From the NCBI GenBank assembly GCA_029267825.1, contig JAJUHO010000007.1, positions 1-33,236 of the forward strand: 33,236 bases of DNA, read 5' to 3'. The DNA comes from Oscillospiraceae bacterium (GTDB lineage: Bacteria > Bacillota > Clostridia > Oscillospirales > Ruminococcaceae). This document shows, piece by piece, positions 1-8,923 of this stretch. The notes under the pieces were generated by a model. It was not told the DNA's origin and ran no database searches. It saw only the letters and a list, made by a program, of their open reading frames with translations. How positions within the stretch are numbered: position 1 is the stretch's first letter; every line of letters starts with the position of its first letter. Position numbers and translations under genes: made by a program.

Positions 1-231
1 ACACAGACAGTATTTAAGGACACAAGAGTTCTTGCAGCAAAGGCTGTTGAAATGGTTGACGCAGTGCTCAAAGGAACAGAACCGACCATTAACGATACAA
101 CAACTTATGACAACGGCGTTAAGGTTGTTCCCGCTTACCTCTGCGAACCTGTTTCAATCGACAAAGAAAATGCTATAAAGGTTCTCGTTGAAGAATCAGG
201 ATATTATACTCAAGACCAAATTAACGGATAA
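1..231 (+). CDS. chvE: Multiple-monosaccharide ABC transporter substrate-binding protein, C-terminal part
   Basis: This is the 3' end of a gene that begins before the window. Frame 1 is open from base 1 to the TAA at 229-231 (76 residues visible). The visible part starts [19 protein letters not shown] and ends in [11 protein letters not shown]. The QTVFKDTR start and the C-terminal pattern of a possible domain-closing strand ([13 protein letters not shown]) followed by a helix resemble the end of ChvE/XylF-like periplasmic-binding-protein type I sugar receptors, which bind xylose, glucose, galactose or arabinose outside the membrane. The call is supported by the mmsA and mmsB genes directly downstream in the same direction, the usual chvE-mmsA-mmsB (gguAB) order. 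The signal peptide and ligand-binding residues lie outside the window, so the sugar cannot be told. Confidence 0.85.
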   Translation, partial: TQTVFKDTRVLAAKAVEMVDAVLKGTEPTINDTTTYDNGVKVVPAYLCEPVSIDKENAIKVLVEESGYYTQDQING

Positions 232-240
232 TCTCTTAAA

Positions 241-282
241 GCATAGCGGCGGCTTTAATGAAAAAAAGCCGCCGCAATATGC
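241..282 (+). promoter_or_regulatory. Intergenic stem-loop between binding-protein and ATPase genes
   Basis: An 11-bp perfect GC-rich stem pairs 246-256 with 265-275 around an 8-nt loop. An outer GCATA/TATGC stem (241-245 with 278-282) stacks on it across a 2-nt bulge. No T-run follows, so it is not a classical terminator. It sits 9 nt after the chvE stop and about 55 nt before mmsA. Hairpins in this position in sugar ABC operons (for example malE-malF) protect the upstream message and raise binding-protein levels; that role is inferred here. Confidence 0.7.
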
Positions 283-336
283 GAAAAATGCCCTTTGAAC
301 GGGCTTTAAACTGGATAAAGGGAGGGCGGATGGTTA

Positions 337-1872
337 ATGGAAAACGTAATACTTGAAATGAGAAACATAACAAAGCTTTTCCCCGGAGTTCGTGCTTTGA
401 ATAACGTAAACCTTAAAGTCAAGGAAAACCAAATTCATGCGCTTGTGGGAGAAAACGGCGCCGGAAAATCTACCCTTATGAACGTGCTTAGCGGTGTTTA
501 TCCGCATGGTACTTATACGGGACAGATTTTTTTCAAAGGCGAAGAATGCATCTTCAAAGATATAAAAGACAGCGAAAAAAAAGGAATTGCCATAATACAT
601 CAGGAACTTGCCCTTGTTCCTTATCTTTCCATTGCGGAAAATATGTTTTTGGGCAACGAACAGGCAAAAAACGGAATAATAGACTGGGGACAAACAATCT
701 CAAAGGCCTCTGAATATCTTTCAAGAGTAGGGCTTAAAGAAAATCCAAATACACTTATAAAGGACATAGGAGTCGGCAAGCAGCAGCTTGTTGAAATTGC
801 AAAGGCGCTTGCAAAGGATGTAAAGCTTTTGATACTTGACGAGCCAACCGCGGCTCTCAACGAAGAAGATTCTGCACATCTTCTTGAAATTATTGTGGAT
901 TTGAAAAAACACGGTATACCTTCAATCATCATTTCGCACAAGCTTAATGAAATCGAACAGGTTGCCGATGAAATAACGGTCATTCGCGACGGCGCAACAA
1001 TAGAAACCCTTGTCAAAGGAGTAGACGACACAAGCGAAGACAGAATCATCAAGGGCATGGTCGGACGTGAAATTACAGACCGCTGGCCGCAAAGAGAAAG
1101 CAAAGTCGGAGATGTATACTTTGAGGTTAAAAACTGGAACGTATATGATCCGGAAGACGAAACAAGGCTCTTTTTAAAGAACATCAACATGAATGTCCGC
1201 CGCGGAGAAGTGGTCGGAATTGCCGGACTTATGGGTTCGGGAAGAACCGAGCTTGCAATGAGTATTTTCGGCAGGGCTTTCGGAGGAAAAATTACCGGAA
1301 GCATAATAAAGGACGGAAAAGAGCTTGAAATTAAAGACGTCGGCGATGCAATCGCAAACGGCATAGCTTATCTTACAGAGGACAGAAAATCGGCAGGACT
1401 TATACTTATAGACGACATCAAAAACAACATTTCCCTTGCCGCAATGAAAAAGATAAGCACCAATTTTGTAATTGACTCCAACCGCGAAATACAGGTTGCG
1501 GAAGAATACCGCAAAAAGCTCAACATAAAAACTCCGAGCATATTGCAAAAAACAGGCAACCTTTCCGGCGGAAACCAGCAGAAGGTAATGCTCAGCCGCT
1601 GGATTTTTGCAGACCCGGATGTGCTTATTCTTGACGAGCCGACAAGAGGTATTGACGTCGGCGCAAAATATGAAATTTATACAATTATAAACCAGCTTGC
1701 CGCCGAGGGCAAAGCAGTCATAATCATTTCCTCAGAGCTTCCGGAAATCCTGGGCATGAGCGACAGGGTTTACGTAATGAACGAGGGACGCATTGTCGGC
1801 GAGCTTGATAAAGCAAATGCCTCTCAGGAAAGCATCATGAGATGCATTATGCAAAGTAACAGGGAGGGCTGA
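337..1872 (+). CDS. mmsA: Multiple-monosaccharide ABC transporter, double ATPase subunit
   Basis: A 511-residue tandem ABC ATPase that powers monosaccharide import on the cytoplasmic face of the membrane. The first half has a full Walker A (GENGAGKST, residues 38-46) and Walker B (LLILDEPT, about 164-171). The second half has a degenerate Walker A (GLMGSGRTE, no lysine, about 297-305), a signature LSGGNQQ (409-415) and a Walker B VLILDEPT (429-436). An asymmetric second site is usual for the RbsA/XylG/MmsA class. The start at 337 follows a GGAGG at 321-325; an upstream ATG at 330 is out of frame. The downstream permease starts 2 nt after the stop, so the two are co-transcribed and probably translationally coupled. 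The ChvE-like partner upstream favours MmsA/GguA over RbsA. Confidence 0.9.
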   Translation: MENVILEMRNITKLFPGVRALNNVNLKVKENQIHALVGENGAGKSTLMNVLSGVYPHGTYTGQIFFKGEECIFKDIKDSEKKGIAIIHQELALVPYLSIAENMFLGNEQAKNGIIDWGQTISKASEYLSRVGLKENPNTLIKDIGVGKQQLVEIAKALAKDVKLLILDEPTAALNEEDSAHLLEIIVDLKKHGIPSIIISHKLNEIEQVADEITVIRDGATIETLVKGVDDTSEDRIIKGMVGREITDRWPQRESKVGDVYFEVKNWNVYDPEDETRLFLKNINMNVRRGEVVGIAGLMGSGRTELAMSIFGRAFGGKITGSIIKDGKELEIKDVGDAIANGIAYLTEDRKSAGLILIDDIKNNISLAAMKKISTNFVIDSNREIQVAEEYRKKLNIKTPSILQKTGNLSGGNQQKVMLSRWIFADPDVLILDEPTRGIDVGAKYEIYTIINQLAAEGKAVIIISSELPEILGMSDRVYVMNEGRIVGELDKANASQESIMRCIMQSNREG

Positions 1873-1874
1873 AA

Positions 1875-3047
1875 ATGGATAACATTAAAATAACGTTAAA
1901 ACAAAACATAAGACAGTACGGAATGTTCATAGCGCTTGTTTTCATAATGATTTTTTTCCAGTTTCTTACCGGTGGAGTGCTTTTAAAACCGCTTAACGTT
2001 TCAAACCTTATCATGCAGAACAGCTACGTTCTTATTCTTGCAATAGGAATGCTTCTTACGATACTTACGGGCTATATTGACCTTTCGGTAGGTTCGGTTG
2101 CCGGATTTATCGGGGCAATCTCGGCCGTGTTCATCATACAAATGAATATGCCGGTATGGCTTGCAATCATAATCTCCCTTTTGGTGGGAGCTTTGATTGG
2201 CGCATGGCAGGGCTTCTGGATTGCTTACATCAGAATTCCAGCATTTATAGTAACCCTTGCCGGAATGCTTATTTTCAGAGGTCTTACAATGGTTATCCTC
2301 CAAGGGCAAACTCTTGCGCCATTCCCAAATTCATATACGGGCGTAAGCTCAGGATTTATTCCTGACTTTATAGGTTCTGCTTTTGGCGTAACGGGAATCA
2401 ACATGCTTACCATCCTTGTAGGCATAATAGCTTCTGTAATGTATGTATTTTCCGAATTTCGTTCAAGGAAGGAAAAGCAAAAATACAAATTTGACGTTCC
2501 GTCAATGCCGTTTTTCATTGCAAAGCTTGCTTTGGTAATTTTCGTAATCAACCTTTTCACCTACTGGCTTAACCTTTACAAAGGAATCCCAAGCGTGCTT
2601 GTACTCTTAGGCGCATTGATACTCATTTACTCTTTCATCACATCAAAAACCATTGCCGGAAGACACATTTATGCTTTCGGCGGAAATGAAAAAGCTGCAA
2701 AGCTTTCAGGCGTAAAGACAAACAGAGTATTTTTCTGGGTATATGTAAACATGGGAGTACTCGCAGCCGTTGCCGGAATCGTATTTGCAGGACGTCTTAA
2801 CGCAGCTACTCCAAAGGCCGGCGTAAACTTTGAGCTTGACGCCATTGCCGCTTGCTACATCGGCGGAGCATCCGCTTCCGGTGGTATAGGAACCGTATTC
2901 GGCTGCATAGTCGGTGGTCTTATAATGGGTGTGCTCAACAACGGTATGTCAATCATGGGCATCTCGGTTGACTGGCAGCAAACCATCAAAGGTTTCGTTC
3001 TTCTTGCCGCAGTTGCATTTGACGTATTCACAAAGAAAAGAAAATAA
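1875..3047 (+). CDS. mmsB: Multiple-monosaccharide ABC transporter permease
   Basis: A 390-residue hydrophobic protein with about ten predicted membrane segments, of the BPD_transp_2 (RbsC/XylH/GguB) class. Typical family stretches are GYIDLSVGSVAGF near residue 70 and, towards the end, GVKTNRVFFWVY and AIAACYIGGASASGG. The last is the conserved cytoplasmic coupling region. A basic cytoplasmic loop (RSRKEKQKYKF, about 195-206) separates the two halves, and its length is characteristic of the longer MmsB/XylH permeases. The ATG lies 2 nt after the mmsA stop, with GGGAGGG overlapping the end of mmsA as its ribosome site. It forms the membrane channel for the MmsA ATPase and the ChvE-like receptor. 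It is the last gene of its operon; a strong terminator follows 40 nt later. Confidence 0.9.
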   Translation: MDNIKITLKQNIRQYGMFIALVFIMIFFQFLTGGVLLKPLNVSNLIMQNSYVLILAIGMLLTILTGYIDLSVGSVAGFIGAISAVFIIQMNMPVWLAIIISLLVGALIGAWQGFWIAYIRIPAFIVTLAGMLIFRGLTMVILQGQTLAPFPNSYTGVSSGFIPDFIGSAFGVTGINMLTILVGIIASVMYVFSEFRSRKEKQKYKFDVPSMPFFIAKLALVIFVINLFTYWLNLYKGIPSVLVLLGALILIYSFITSKTIAGRHIYAFGGNEKAAKLSGVKTNRVFFWVYVNMGVLAAVAGIVFAGRLNAATPKAGVNFELDAIAACYIGGASASGGIGTVFGCIVGGLIMGVLNNGMSIMGISVDWQQTIKGFVLLAAVAFDVFTKKRK

Positions 3048-3085
3048 TAAACAAGGCTTTTTCAAAATAATTTTCCTCCCACTTT

Positions 3086-3126
3086 CAAAAACCCCTCCCC
3101 GCACAAACCGCGGGGAGGGGTTTTTT
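3086..3126. terminator. Bidirectional intrinsic terminator between mmsB and the GH38 gene
   Basis: An 11-bp, all-GC-rich perfect stem (3092-3102 with 3110-3120, 7-nt loop) is flanked by a T6 run at 3121-3126 on the + side and an A-run at 3087-3091, which is a T5 run for the - strand. It can end both the mms operon and the convergent mannosidase transcript. Confidence 0.92.
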
Positions 3127-3128
3127 AT

Positions 3129-3158
3129 GCCCCCTGAAAGCTTTTGCTTTCAGGGGGC
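3129..3158. repeat. Second perfect hairpin beside the terminator
   Basis: A 13-bp perfect stem (3129-3141 with 3146-3158) is closed by a TTTT tetraloop. It begins 2 nt after the terminator's T-run and ends 8 nt before the GH38 stop codon. No T-run follows on either strand, so it is not a terminator by itself. It would form the very 3' end of the - strand glycosidase message and may protect it from exonucleases (inference). Confidence 0.7.
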
Positions 3159-3166
3159 TCAAGGTT

Positions 3167-6100
3167 TTATTCGGCAAACGTCACTTTATAGGTTTTTATT
3201 TCATATGGTTTTATAATGTCTTCAAAACTTGTTGCTTCTGCCTTAATTTCTTTAATTTCATTTTCAAGCAAATCGCATTCATATACAGAATTTACATTGC
3301 TTTCAAACAAAACATGCATTTTTGTTTTGGCATTTTCGCATTCATACATCCTTATTATGACTCCGCTGCCGTCCTCTGCACACTTAACAGTTTCAATCAT
3401 TACATTTTTCTTATCTGTACTTACAAATGAAAAAGGTTTTTCAATAGTTCCTTTTAATGCATATGCAGGTTGGTTGATTTTTGCTGCTTCACGTACAACA
3501 TCACCATCGCGCCAACCTCCCTTATGCGGATAAATAGAGTATGTAAAGAAATGTTCTTCTTGGTCGGCAACCGGATTTGGCAGTATGCCGGATTTAATAA
3601 GCGTAAGCGCAATATTCCCATCTTTTACTGAGTATCCGTATTTGCAATCATTTAAAAGGCTAAAGCCATATCCGCCTTCTGACAAGTCTGCCCATTTATG
3701 GCCGCATACCTCAAATCTTGCCATATCCCAGCTTGTATTTGTATGTGTTTTTCTTGTCAAATTACCAAACTGGATATCAAAAGTTGCCTCATCAGTATGA
3801 ACATCAACCGGGAAATGAACTTTTAACAAGTGCTGATGTTCTTTCCAATCAACATATGTGCAAAAATCTATTCTTCTTGAATTTGCATAAAAATAAATTT
3901 TTTGTTTTATAACAGATTTGCTGAACTTTCTTTCAATTTCAAGAGTTGCCCTTACCGGTCCTTTTTCAGTCCATTCCATTCGCATAAGGTCTTCGACATC
4001 CCAAAACTTTTCGGAATAAAAGATGTCTATATCCCAGTTGTCATAATCAACCGGCTTATCCTCATATACCCGCATCAAATTTCCGCGCTGATTTTCTTTT
4101 ATGACCTCACGTTCATTTTCTTTGTCATAAATGGAGGAAATCATTCCCAATTTATCAAAATCAACAACATAAAAAGGTGTTTCTATTCTGCTGCCGGAAA
4201 TCTTAAAGGGATTTTCCGCATTTGCTTTTTGAATTATAGAAAATGTTTTTCCACCTTTTGAAGGTACCTTTTCAAGATATGCTACGGCACCAGTTTCAGT
4301 TTGCTGAACAGGATAAATCTTGCCCATTTCATCGGCAAGTGCGGCGGCCTTAACTTCTCCCAAATTTACTATATCGTTTCTTTCAAATCCAAGAGTATTA
4401 TATACCGTCACAGCGTCACCGGGCTGTGTCAAGGCTTTCACACGCTCACTAATTAAGCTTGAACCGGTTTTGCTTATTTCTTCATATTCTTTTTTTGTCA
4501 CATCATATACTTCTTTTATTGAAGAACCGGGAAGTATGTCATGAAATTGATTGAGCAAAACAACTTTCCAAATTCGTTCAATTTCGGAATGAGGATAAGA
4601 AATGCCCTTATTTTGAGCCAAAACAGAAAACAACTCCAAATCCATAAGCATCAGTTCGCTCTTACGGTTTGAACGTTTATTCCTCGCCATTGACGTATAT
4701 GTTCCACGGTGATATTCAAAGTAAAATTCCCCTTCCCATACAGGAAGTCTTTTATTATCTTTTACTCGTTTTTCAAGCTTTTTAAAATATTCTCCGGCAA
4801 ATTCCTGACGTACTTTTGGAATTCCTTTTATTCCTTTTTCCATTCGAACCGACGTTTCAAGCATTTCTCTTGTCGGTCCTCCACCGCCGTCGCCATAGCC
4901 GTAAGAAATTAAAATATCATTATTTATCTCTTTGTTTTGATATCTTTGCCATGCACCCATTATCGAATCAGGATGAAGCATTCCGTTATAAGTAGTAAAA
5001 AAGTTATTTACATCCTGACCAACTCCCAATGTCGTAATCATATGCGTAAAGATTTCCGTTCCGTCAATTCCTCTCCACATCATTGTATCATAAGGCACTT
5101 TATTGAATTGATTCCAAGACAGCTTGGTTGTCATAAAATATTCTATGCCACATTTTTTCATTATCTGGGGCAATGCTCCTGAATAACCAAATACATCGGG
5201 CAGCCATAAAATTTTGCTGTCAACCCCAAATTCTTCTTTAAAAAATCTTTTTCCATACATAAATTGACGTACAAGCGATTCTCCGGAAGTCAGGTTGCAA
5301 TCGGCTTCAACCCACATTCCGCCTTCCGCCTCCCAGCGGCCTTCTTTTACACGTTTCTTTATTTCATCAAAAAGCTTAGGATATCTCTCTTTCAAAAAAA
5401 CATAAAGCTGCGGCTGGCTTGATATAAACTTATAATTCGGATATTCTTCCATCAATTTAAGTACTGTTGAAAAACTTCTTGCAACCTTTTCACGCGTCTG
5501 CGCAACCGTCCACCACCAAGCAACATCAATATGGGTATGCCCTATGCACGCGGCTGTGACCTCATCAAATCCTGCCATATCCTCATATAATGCTTTCTTT
5601 ATATAAGAGCTTGCTTTTGAAACAGACTCATAAAATTCCTCTGAATATTCATTGCGCAAATCAAGAAGATTTACAGTATTATTTATAACTGTCTGCAAAT
5701 CAAGGCGAATTTTTGAATCTTCATCCATACGGCTGAACGCTTCCAAAGGAACCTTTAAATCATAATATAAATCCAAAATTTTAGAATCAAATTCAACTGC
5801 TTCAACAATTAAATTGAATTCGGAATGATTTATTCCGCTATACGCCTGCAAATCAATTTCATATTGTCTGCCTGCCTGCGCAAATTCTGCTATAAAAACC
5901 TCCCTATGGTTCATATCAATTCCCTGAACGGGTTTTTTATCAACAAAAAGCAAAAATTGGGGATTTCTTGCATCATCCCATTCGTCAATTTGCGTTCTTA
6001 TAACCAGCCAAAGCGGTTTTTTATCAAAAGTTTCAGGTACTTCAAAAATTGTTTTAAACCAATAATGCCTGTCCTTGCCATACCAGTGCATATTTTTTCC

Positions 6101-6253
6101 ATCAAAATCAAGCCATTCACCTTTTTGCGCTTCATCAGGTGTTAAAAAAAGTCCTTCTTTGTACTTCCACTTTGAAATTTCAATGCTTTGTTTTTTGGAA
6201 AGCATTTTTAATTCTTCACATATTTTTTTTGCACGCCTATCGAGTAGTTTCAT
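3167..6253 (-). CDS. GH38 alpha-mannosidase, cytoplasmic
   Basis: A 1028-residue enzyme of glycoside hydrolase family 38 that removes alpha-mannose from oligosaccharides such as N-glycan antennae. It has no signal peptide. The N-terminal 230 residues are a beta-rich region. The catalytic domain has HTHIDVAW (239-246; zinc ligands H241 and D243), WEAEGGMWVEAD near 308-318, and LPDVFGYSG (351-359) with the nucleophile candidate D353. A YGYGDGGGGPT loop further on is typical of bacterial and Ams1-like GH38 enzymes. The length fits the class II (Ams1/MAN2C1-like) group. ATG at 6253 is preferred: AGGCGG lies 11 nt upstream, though a TTG six bases earlier (5-nt spacing) cannot be excluded. It is the last gene of unit A, 27 nt after the GH130 stop. 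The exact linkage preference is not readable from sequence. Confidence 0.93.
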   Translation of the reverse strand: MKLLDRRAKKICEELKMLSKKQSIEISKWKYKEGLFLTPDEAQKGEWLDFDGKNMHWYGKDRHYWFKTIFEVPETFDKKPLWLVIRTQIDEWDDARNPQFLLFVDKKPVQGIDMNHREVFIAEFAQAGRQYEIDLQAYSGINHSEFNLIVEAVEFDSKILDLYYDLKVPLEAFSRMDEDSKIRLDLQTVINNTVNLLDLRNEYSEEFYESVSKASSYIKKALYEDMAGFDEVTAACIGHTHIDVAWWWTVAQTREKVARSFSTVLKLMEEYPNYKFISSQPQLYVFLKERYPKLFDEIKKRVKEGRWEAEGGMWVEADCNLTSGESLVRQFMYGKRFFKEEFGVDSKILWLPDVFGYSGALPQIMKKCGIEYFMTTKLSWNQFNKVPYDTMMWRGIDGTEIFTHMITTLGVGQDVNNFFTTYNGMLHPDSIMGAWQRYQNKEINNDILISYGYGDGGGGPTREMLETSVRMEKGIKGIPKVRQEFAGEYFKKLEKRVKDNKRLPVWEGEFYFEYHRGTYTSMARNKRSNRKSELMLMDLELFSVLAQNKGISYPHSEIERIWKVVLLNQFHDILPGSSIKEVYDVTKKEYEEISKTGSSLISERVKALTQPGDAVTVYNTLGFERNDIVNLGEVKAAALADEMGKIYPVQQTETGAVAYLEKVPSKGGKTFSIIQKANAENPFKISGSRIETPFYVVDFDKLGMISSIYDKENEREVIKENQRGNLMRVYEDKPVDYDNWDIDIFYSEKFWDVEDLMRMEWTEKGPVRATLEIERKFSKSVIKQKIYFYANSRRIDFCTYVDWKEHQHLLKVHFPVDVHTDEATFDIQFGNLTRKTHTNTSWDMARFEVCGHKWADLSEGGYGFSLLNDCKYGYSVKDGNIALTLIKSGILPNPVADQEEHFFTYSIYPHKGGWRDGDVVREAAKINQPAYALKGTIEKPFSFVSTDKKNVMIETVKCAEDGSGVIIRMYECENAKTKMHVLFESNVNSVYECDLLENEIKEIKAEATSFEDIIKPYEIKTYKVTFAE

Positions 6254-6280
6254 CGCCAACGCAACCGCCTTTCAAATAAA

Positions 6281-7270
6281 TTACAACGAATTTTCCTTTG
6301 TGTACTTAACAAGTTCATCTACGGTAGTAAAAGCAAGGCCGGTAACCGTATCTGCGCAACCATAATAAATTGCAATTCTTCCCGTATCAGCATCAGAAAT
6401 TGCTGCGCATGGAAATACTACATTTGGAACATCCCCAACACGCTCATACAATTCTTCCGGCGCCAAAATATAATTTTTTGTCCGGTATTTTACTTTCCAC
6501 GGTTCATCAATGTCAAGTATGGCACTGCCTATACGATATACCATTCCGTTGCACGTTGTCAATACCCCATGGTATATCAGCAGCCAACCTTCATCAGTTT
6601 CTATCGGTATAGGCCCTGCACCTATTTTTGTAGATTGCCATGCAGAAGCATCCCCTCTGTATGTCCCCATTACAAATCTATGCCTGCCCCAGTGTTCAAG
6701 GTCGGGACTTTGGCTGTAAAAAATATCTCCAAATGGCGTGTGTCCGGTATCGCTTGGTCGGCTAAGCATTGCAAAATTCCCGTTTATTTTGCGCGGAAAA
6801 AGCACTCCATTCCTATTATAAGGCAAAAACGCATTCTCGCATTGTATAAATGTTTTAAAATCAAAAGTATATCCAACACCTATTGTCGGACCATGATACC
6901 CATTGCACCATGTTATGTAATATCTATCCTCAATAAAGCAAACTCGCGGGTCATAGCGGTACTCCCTTTTTAAAATTTCAGGATCTGCACCTTCAAATTT
7001 AATTGGTTCATGCTGTATTTCCCAGTTCACTCCATCTTTGCTGAAACCTGCATAAATATCCATGCTTACCGCTTTGCTGTCGCAGCGAAAAATCCCCGCA
7101 TACCCATCTCCAAAAGGAACTACTGCACTGTTGAATATGCTATTTGAGCTTGGTATCCCGTCTTTATTTATTATGGGATTTCCTTTATACCTCCAAACAG
7201 GCCCCTTATATCCAAGCGGTTTTTCTTCCCAAGGCATGTTCTTTATTGCTTCACCTATTATTTTTGCCAT
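6281..7270 (-). CDS. GH130 beta-mannoside phosphorylase (probably Man-beta-1,4-GlcNAc type)
   Basis: A 329-residue five-bladed propeller enzyme that uses phosphate to split a terminal beta-mannoside, releasing mannose 1-phosphate. Family marks are [16 protein letters not shown] (44-59), YDPRV (106-110, catalytic Asp 107), [50 protein letters not shown] and FPCAA. The short length and these stretches resemble, from memory, the GH130_2 subgroup that includes gut enzymes acting on Man-beta-1,4-GlcNAc, rather than the longer GH130_1 mannosyl-glucose phosphorylases. The neighbouring GH38 gene supports an N-glycan substrate, but mannooligosaccharide phosphorylase is the main alternative. It has no signal peptide. 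The start has AAGGAG a few bases upstream. A stem-loop precedes it, separating it from the transporter genes. Confidence 0.9.
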   Translation of the reverse strand: MAKIIGEAIKNMPWEEKPLGYKGPVWRYKGNPIINKDGIPSSNSIFNSAVVPFGDGYAGIFRCDSKAVSMDIYAGFSKDGVNWEIQHEPIKFEGADPEILKREYRYDPRVCFIEDRYYITWCNGYHGPTIGVGYTFDFKTFIQCENAFLPYNRNGVLFPRKINGNFAMLSRPSDTGHTPFGDIFYSQSPDLEHWGRHRFVMGTYRGDASAWQSTKIGAGPIPIETDEGWLLIYHGVLTTCNGMVYRIGSAILDIDEPWKVKYRTKNYILAPEELYERVGDVPNVVFPCAAISDADTGRIAIYYGCADTVTGLAFTTVDELVKYTKENSL

Positions 7271-7316
7271 ATGATTCTCCTTAAATTTTGTTTTAATTTT
7301 TTATATATAAACTACC

Positions 7317-7353
7317 AAAAACAGGTCGGTCAGTTTTTTAAACCAACCGACCT
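7317..7353 (-). terminator. Attenuator-like hairpin between binding protein and GH130 genes
   Basis: The outer 8-bp stem pairs 7323-7330 with 7346-7353. After a 2x2 internal loop, an inner 4-bp stem (333-336 with 340-343, same thousand) closes on TTT. Read on the - strand the stem is followed by G then T5 (7321-7317), the form of a weak intrinsic terminator. It lies 9 nt past the binding-protein stop and inside the operon, so partial termination would make more transporter than enzyme mRNA. Confidence 0.65.
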
Positions 7354-7362
7354 ATCGGCAAT

Positions 7363-8847
7363 TTATTTTTTATTTGCCAGAAAAGCATCTACTTGCTTTT
7401 GGGCCTCATCCAAAACATCTTGGAATCCTGCGGACATAAGCTCTTTTTTAATTTCCGGAACAGCTTGAGCCGGATCAAGAACACCTGTCAAAATTTCGCT
7501 CTTATATCTGAGCCAGATTTCCAAGCAGTTTGCAAGCTGATCCTTTAAATTAGAATAATCAAAAGTAAATCCAAGCAAAACAGAAGCTTTTGCGTTTTCA
7601 TTAAGTTTCTTTACTTCTTCCCACTGATTTACTTCATCACTTGCAAGCTGTGATACGGTAAAGAACGTTCCTTGAGTATATCCGGCCATAGTCCAATCCT
7701 GATTTAATTTGTTTACTTTATTATCGGATGTATACTCAAAGTTTACGCCTTCTTCACCATAATAAAACATATCTCTAACCTTAGGATCCATATTTACGAT
7801 ATTTAAAAATTCAAGGCATTTTTCAGGATATTTGGTATTTGCCGAAACCATATTCAAAGAACCACGCACAGTATCATTTGATACGATTGTATCCCCAACT
7901 TGTGCGACAACAACATCTTTGCCCATTTGAGGTCCCCAAACCGTTTTTGCGGCAGACGGCCAGCCCTGAGCCACTCTCCATACGTTATAAACCCTTCCCT
8001 CGCTTAATGTAGCTGCGTCAGGATTTATAATGCCTTTTTGATACCATTCATGAATAGTTTGCAACTGTGAATAAATATCATCCTGTTCAAGAGTAAAGCA
8101 AACTTTTGCATTTTTATCATCATAACGTACGCCTAAAACTTGAAGCCCCGCACCAAGCTGATCATATACGTCAAAAATATAATAAAGTCCGTCGTTTTTA
8201 ACATATACCGGATAATCCGATTTGTCTTTTTTAATTTTTTCAAAAGTTTCAGTTAAAGATTGAAGCGTGGTTAAAGAATTGATGTCAAGCTTATACTCAT
8301 CAACTATTTCTTTATCCCAAACGGCATAATTCGACAAGGAACTATCTTTGTAAGTAGGTACCGCATAAATTTTGCCGCCAACCGATACTGCATCCCAATA
8401 CTGCGACGGAAGATAACTATAAAAATCAGGCATTGAGGTTTTTACAAGATTTGTTATGTCGTAATAAGCGCCAAGGTTAATATCTGATATGTAGTTGTTT
8501 GAGTTTCCAAAAATAATATCATAATTCTCATTTGTATTGATAATGATACTTCTTCTATTGTCCCATTCTCCCCATGGAACAATTTCCATTTCTATATTTA
8601 CTCCGATTTTTTTGCCCAAGTATTCATTTAATTTTTTTGCCCAAGAATCATAATTGCTGGGCATGCCGCTTCCCACGGTAACCCATTTTAATGTTACAAT
8701 TTCATCAGATGAACTTTGACTTGAACTTTCAGACCCCTGTGCCGACGACGAACCATCAGAAGATGCTTCTGCCTTTCCGCATCCTGCAAACAATCCGGCA
8801 GACATTACACCCGCCAAACATAATGCCAAATACTTTTTAAACTTCAT
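7363..8847 (-). CDS. Oligosaccharide-binding lipoprotein, LplA-like (unit A)
   Basis: A 494-residue extracellular solute-binding protein. The N-terminus is a lipoprotein signal peptide: basic MKFKK, a hydrophobic core, then LFAGC with the lipidated Cys at 23. A Ser-rich linker (about 29-48) follows. The body is a family 1 sugar-binding fold, and the C-terminal part (from about residue 340, including NVNMDPKVRD-like and NARKASVLLGF-like segments: here IVNMDPKVRD and NENAKASVLLGF) resembles the DUF3502 region of LplA-type receptors. It should capture an oligosaccharide at the outer membrane-face and pass it to the two permeases encoded just upstream. AGGAGG stands 8 nt before the ATG. It is the third gene of unit A; an attenuator-like hairpin follows. 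The ligand is inferred to be a mannose-containing glycan from the enzymes downstream. Confidence 0.9.
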   Translation of the reverse strand: MKFKKYLALCLAGVMSAGLFAGCGKAEASSDGSSSAQGSESSSQSSSDEIVTLKWVTVGSGMPSNYDSWAKKLNEYLGKKIGVNIEMEIVPWGEWDNRRSIIINTNENYDIIFGNSNNYISDINLGAYYDITNLVKTSMPDFYSYLPSQYWDAVSVGGKIYAVPTYKDSSLSNYAVWDKEIVDEYKLDINSLTTLQSLTETFEKIKKDKSDYPVYVKNDGLYYIFDVYDQLGAGLQVLGVRYDDKNAKVCFTLEQDDIYSQLQTIHEWYQKGIINPDAATLSEGRVYNVWRVAQGWPSAAKTVWGPQMGKDVVVAQVGDTIVSNDTVRGSLNMVSANTKYPEKCLEFLNIVNMDPKVRDMFYYGEEGVNFEYTSDNKVNKLNQDWTMAGYTQGTFFTVSQLASDEVNQWEEVKKLNENAKASVLLGFTFDYSNLKDQLANCLEIWLRYKSEILTGVLDPAQAVPEIKKELMSAGFQDVLDEAQKQVDAFLANKK

Positions 8848-8923
8848 AATTGCTTCCTCCTTAAATTTTTAACTTTATTTCAAAATCACAAACAAAAACT
8901 TATTTGCAATTTCGCTGCTTAAA

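Noticed and set aside
621-1364. A 247-residue open frame on the - strand opposite mmsA
   Set aside because: It lies wholly inside the well-supported mmsA gene, has a low-complexity Ser/Pro-rich product with no family pattern, and has no ribosome site or neighbour in phase.
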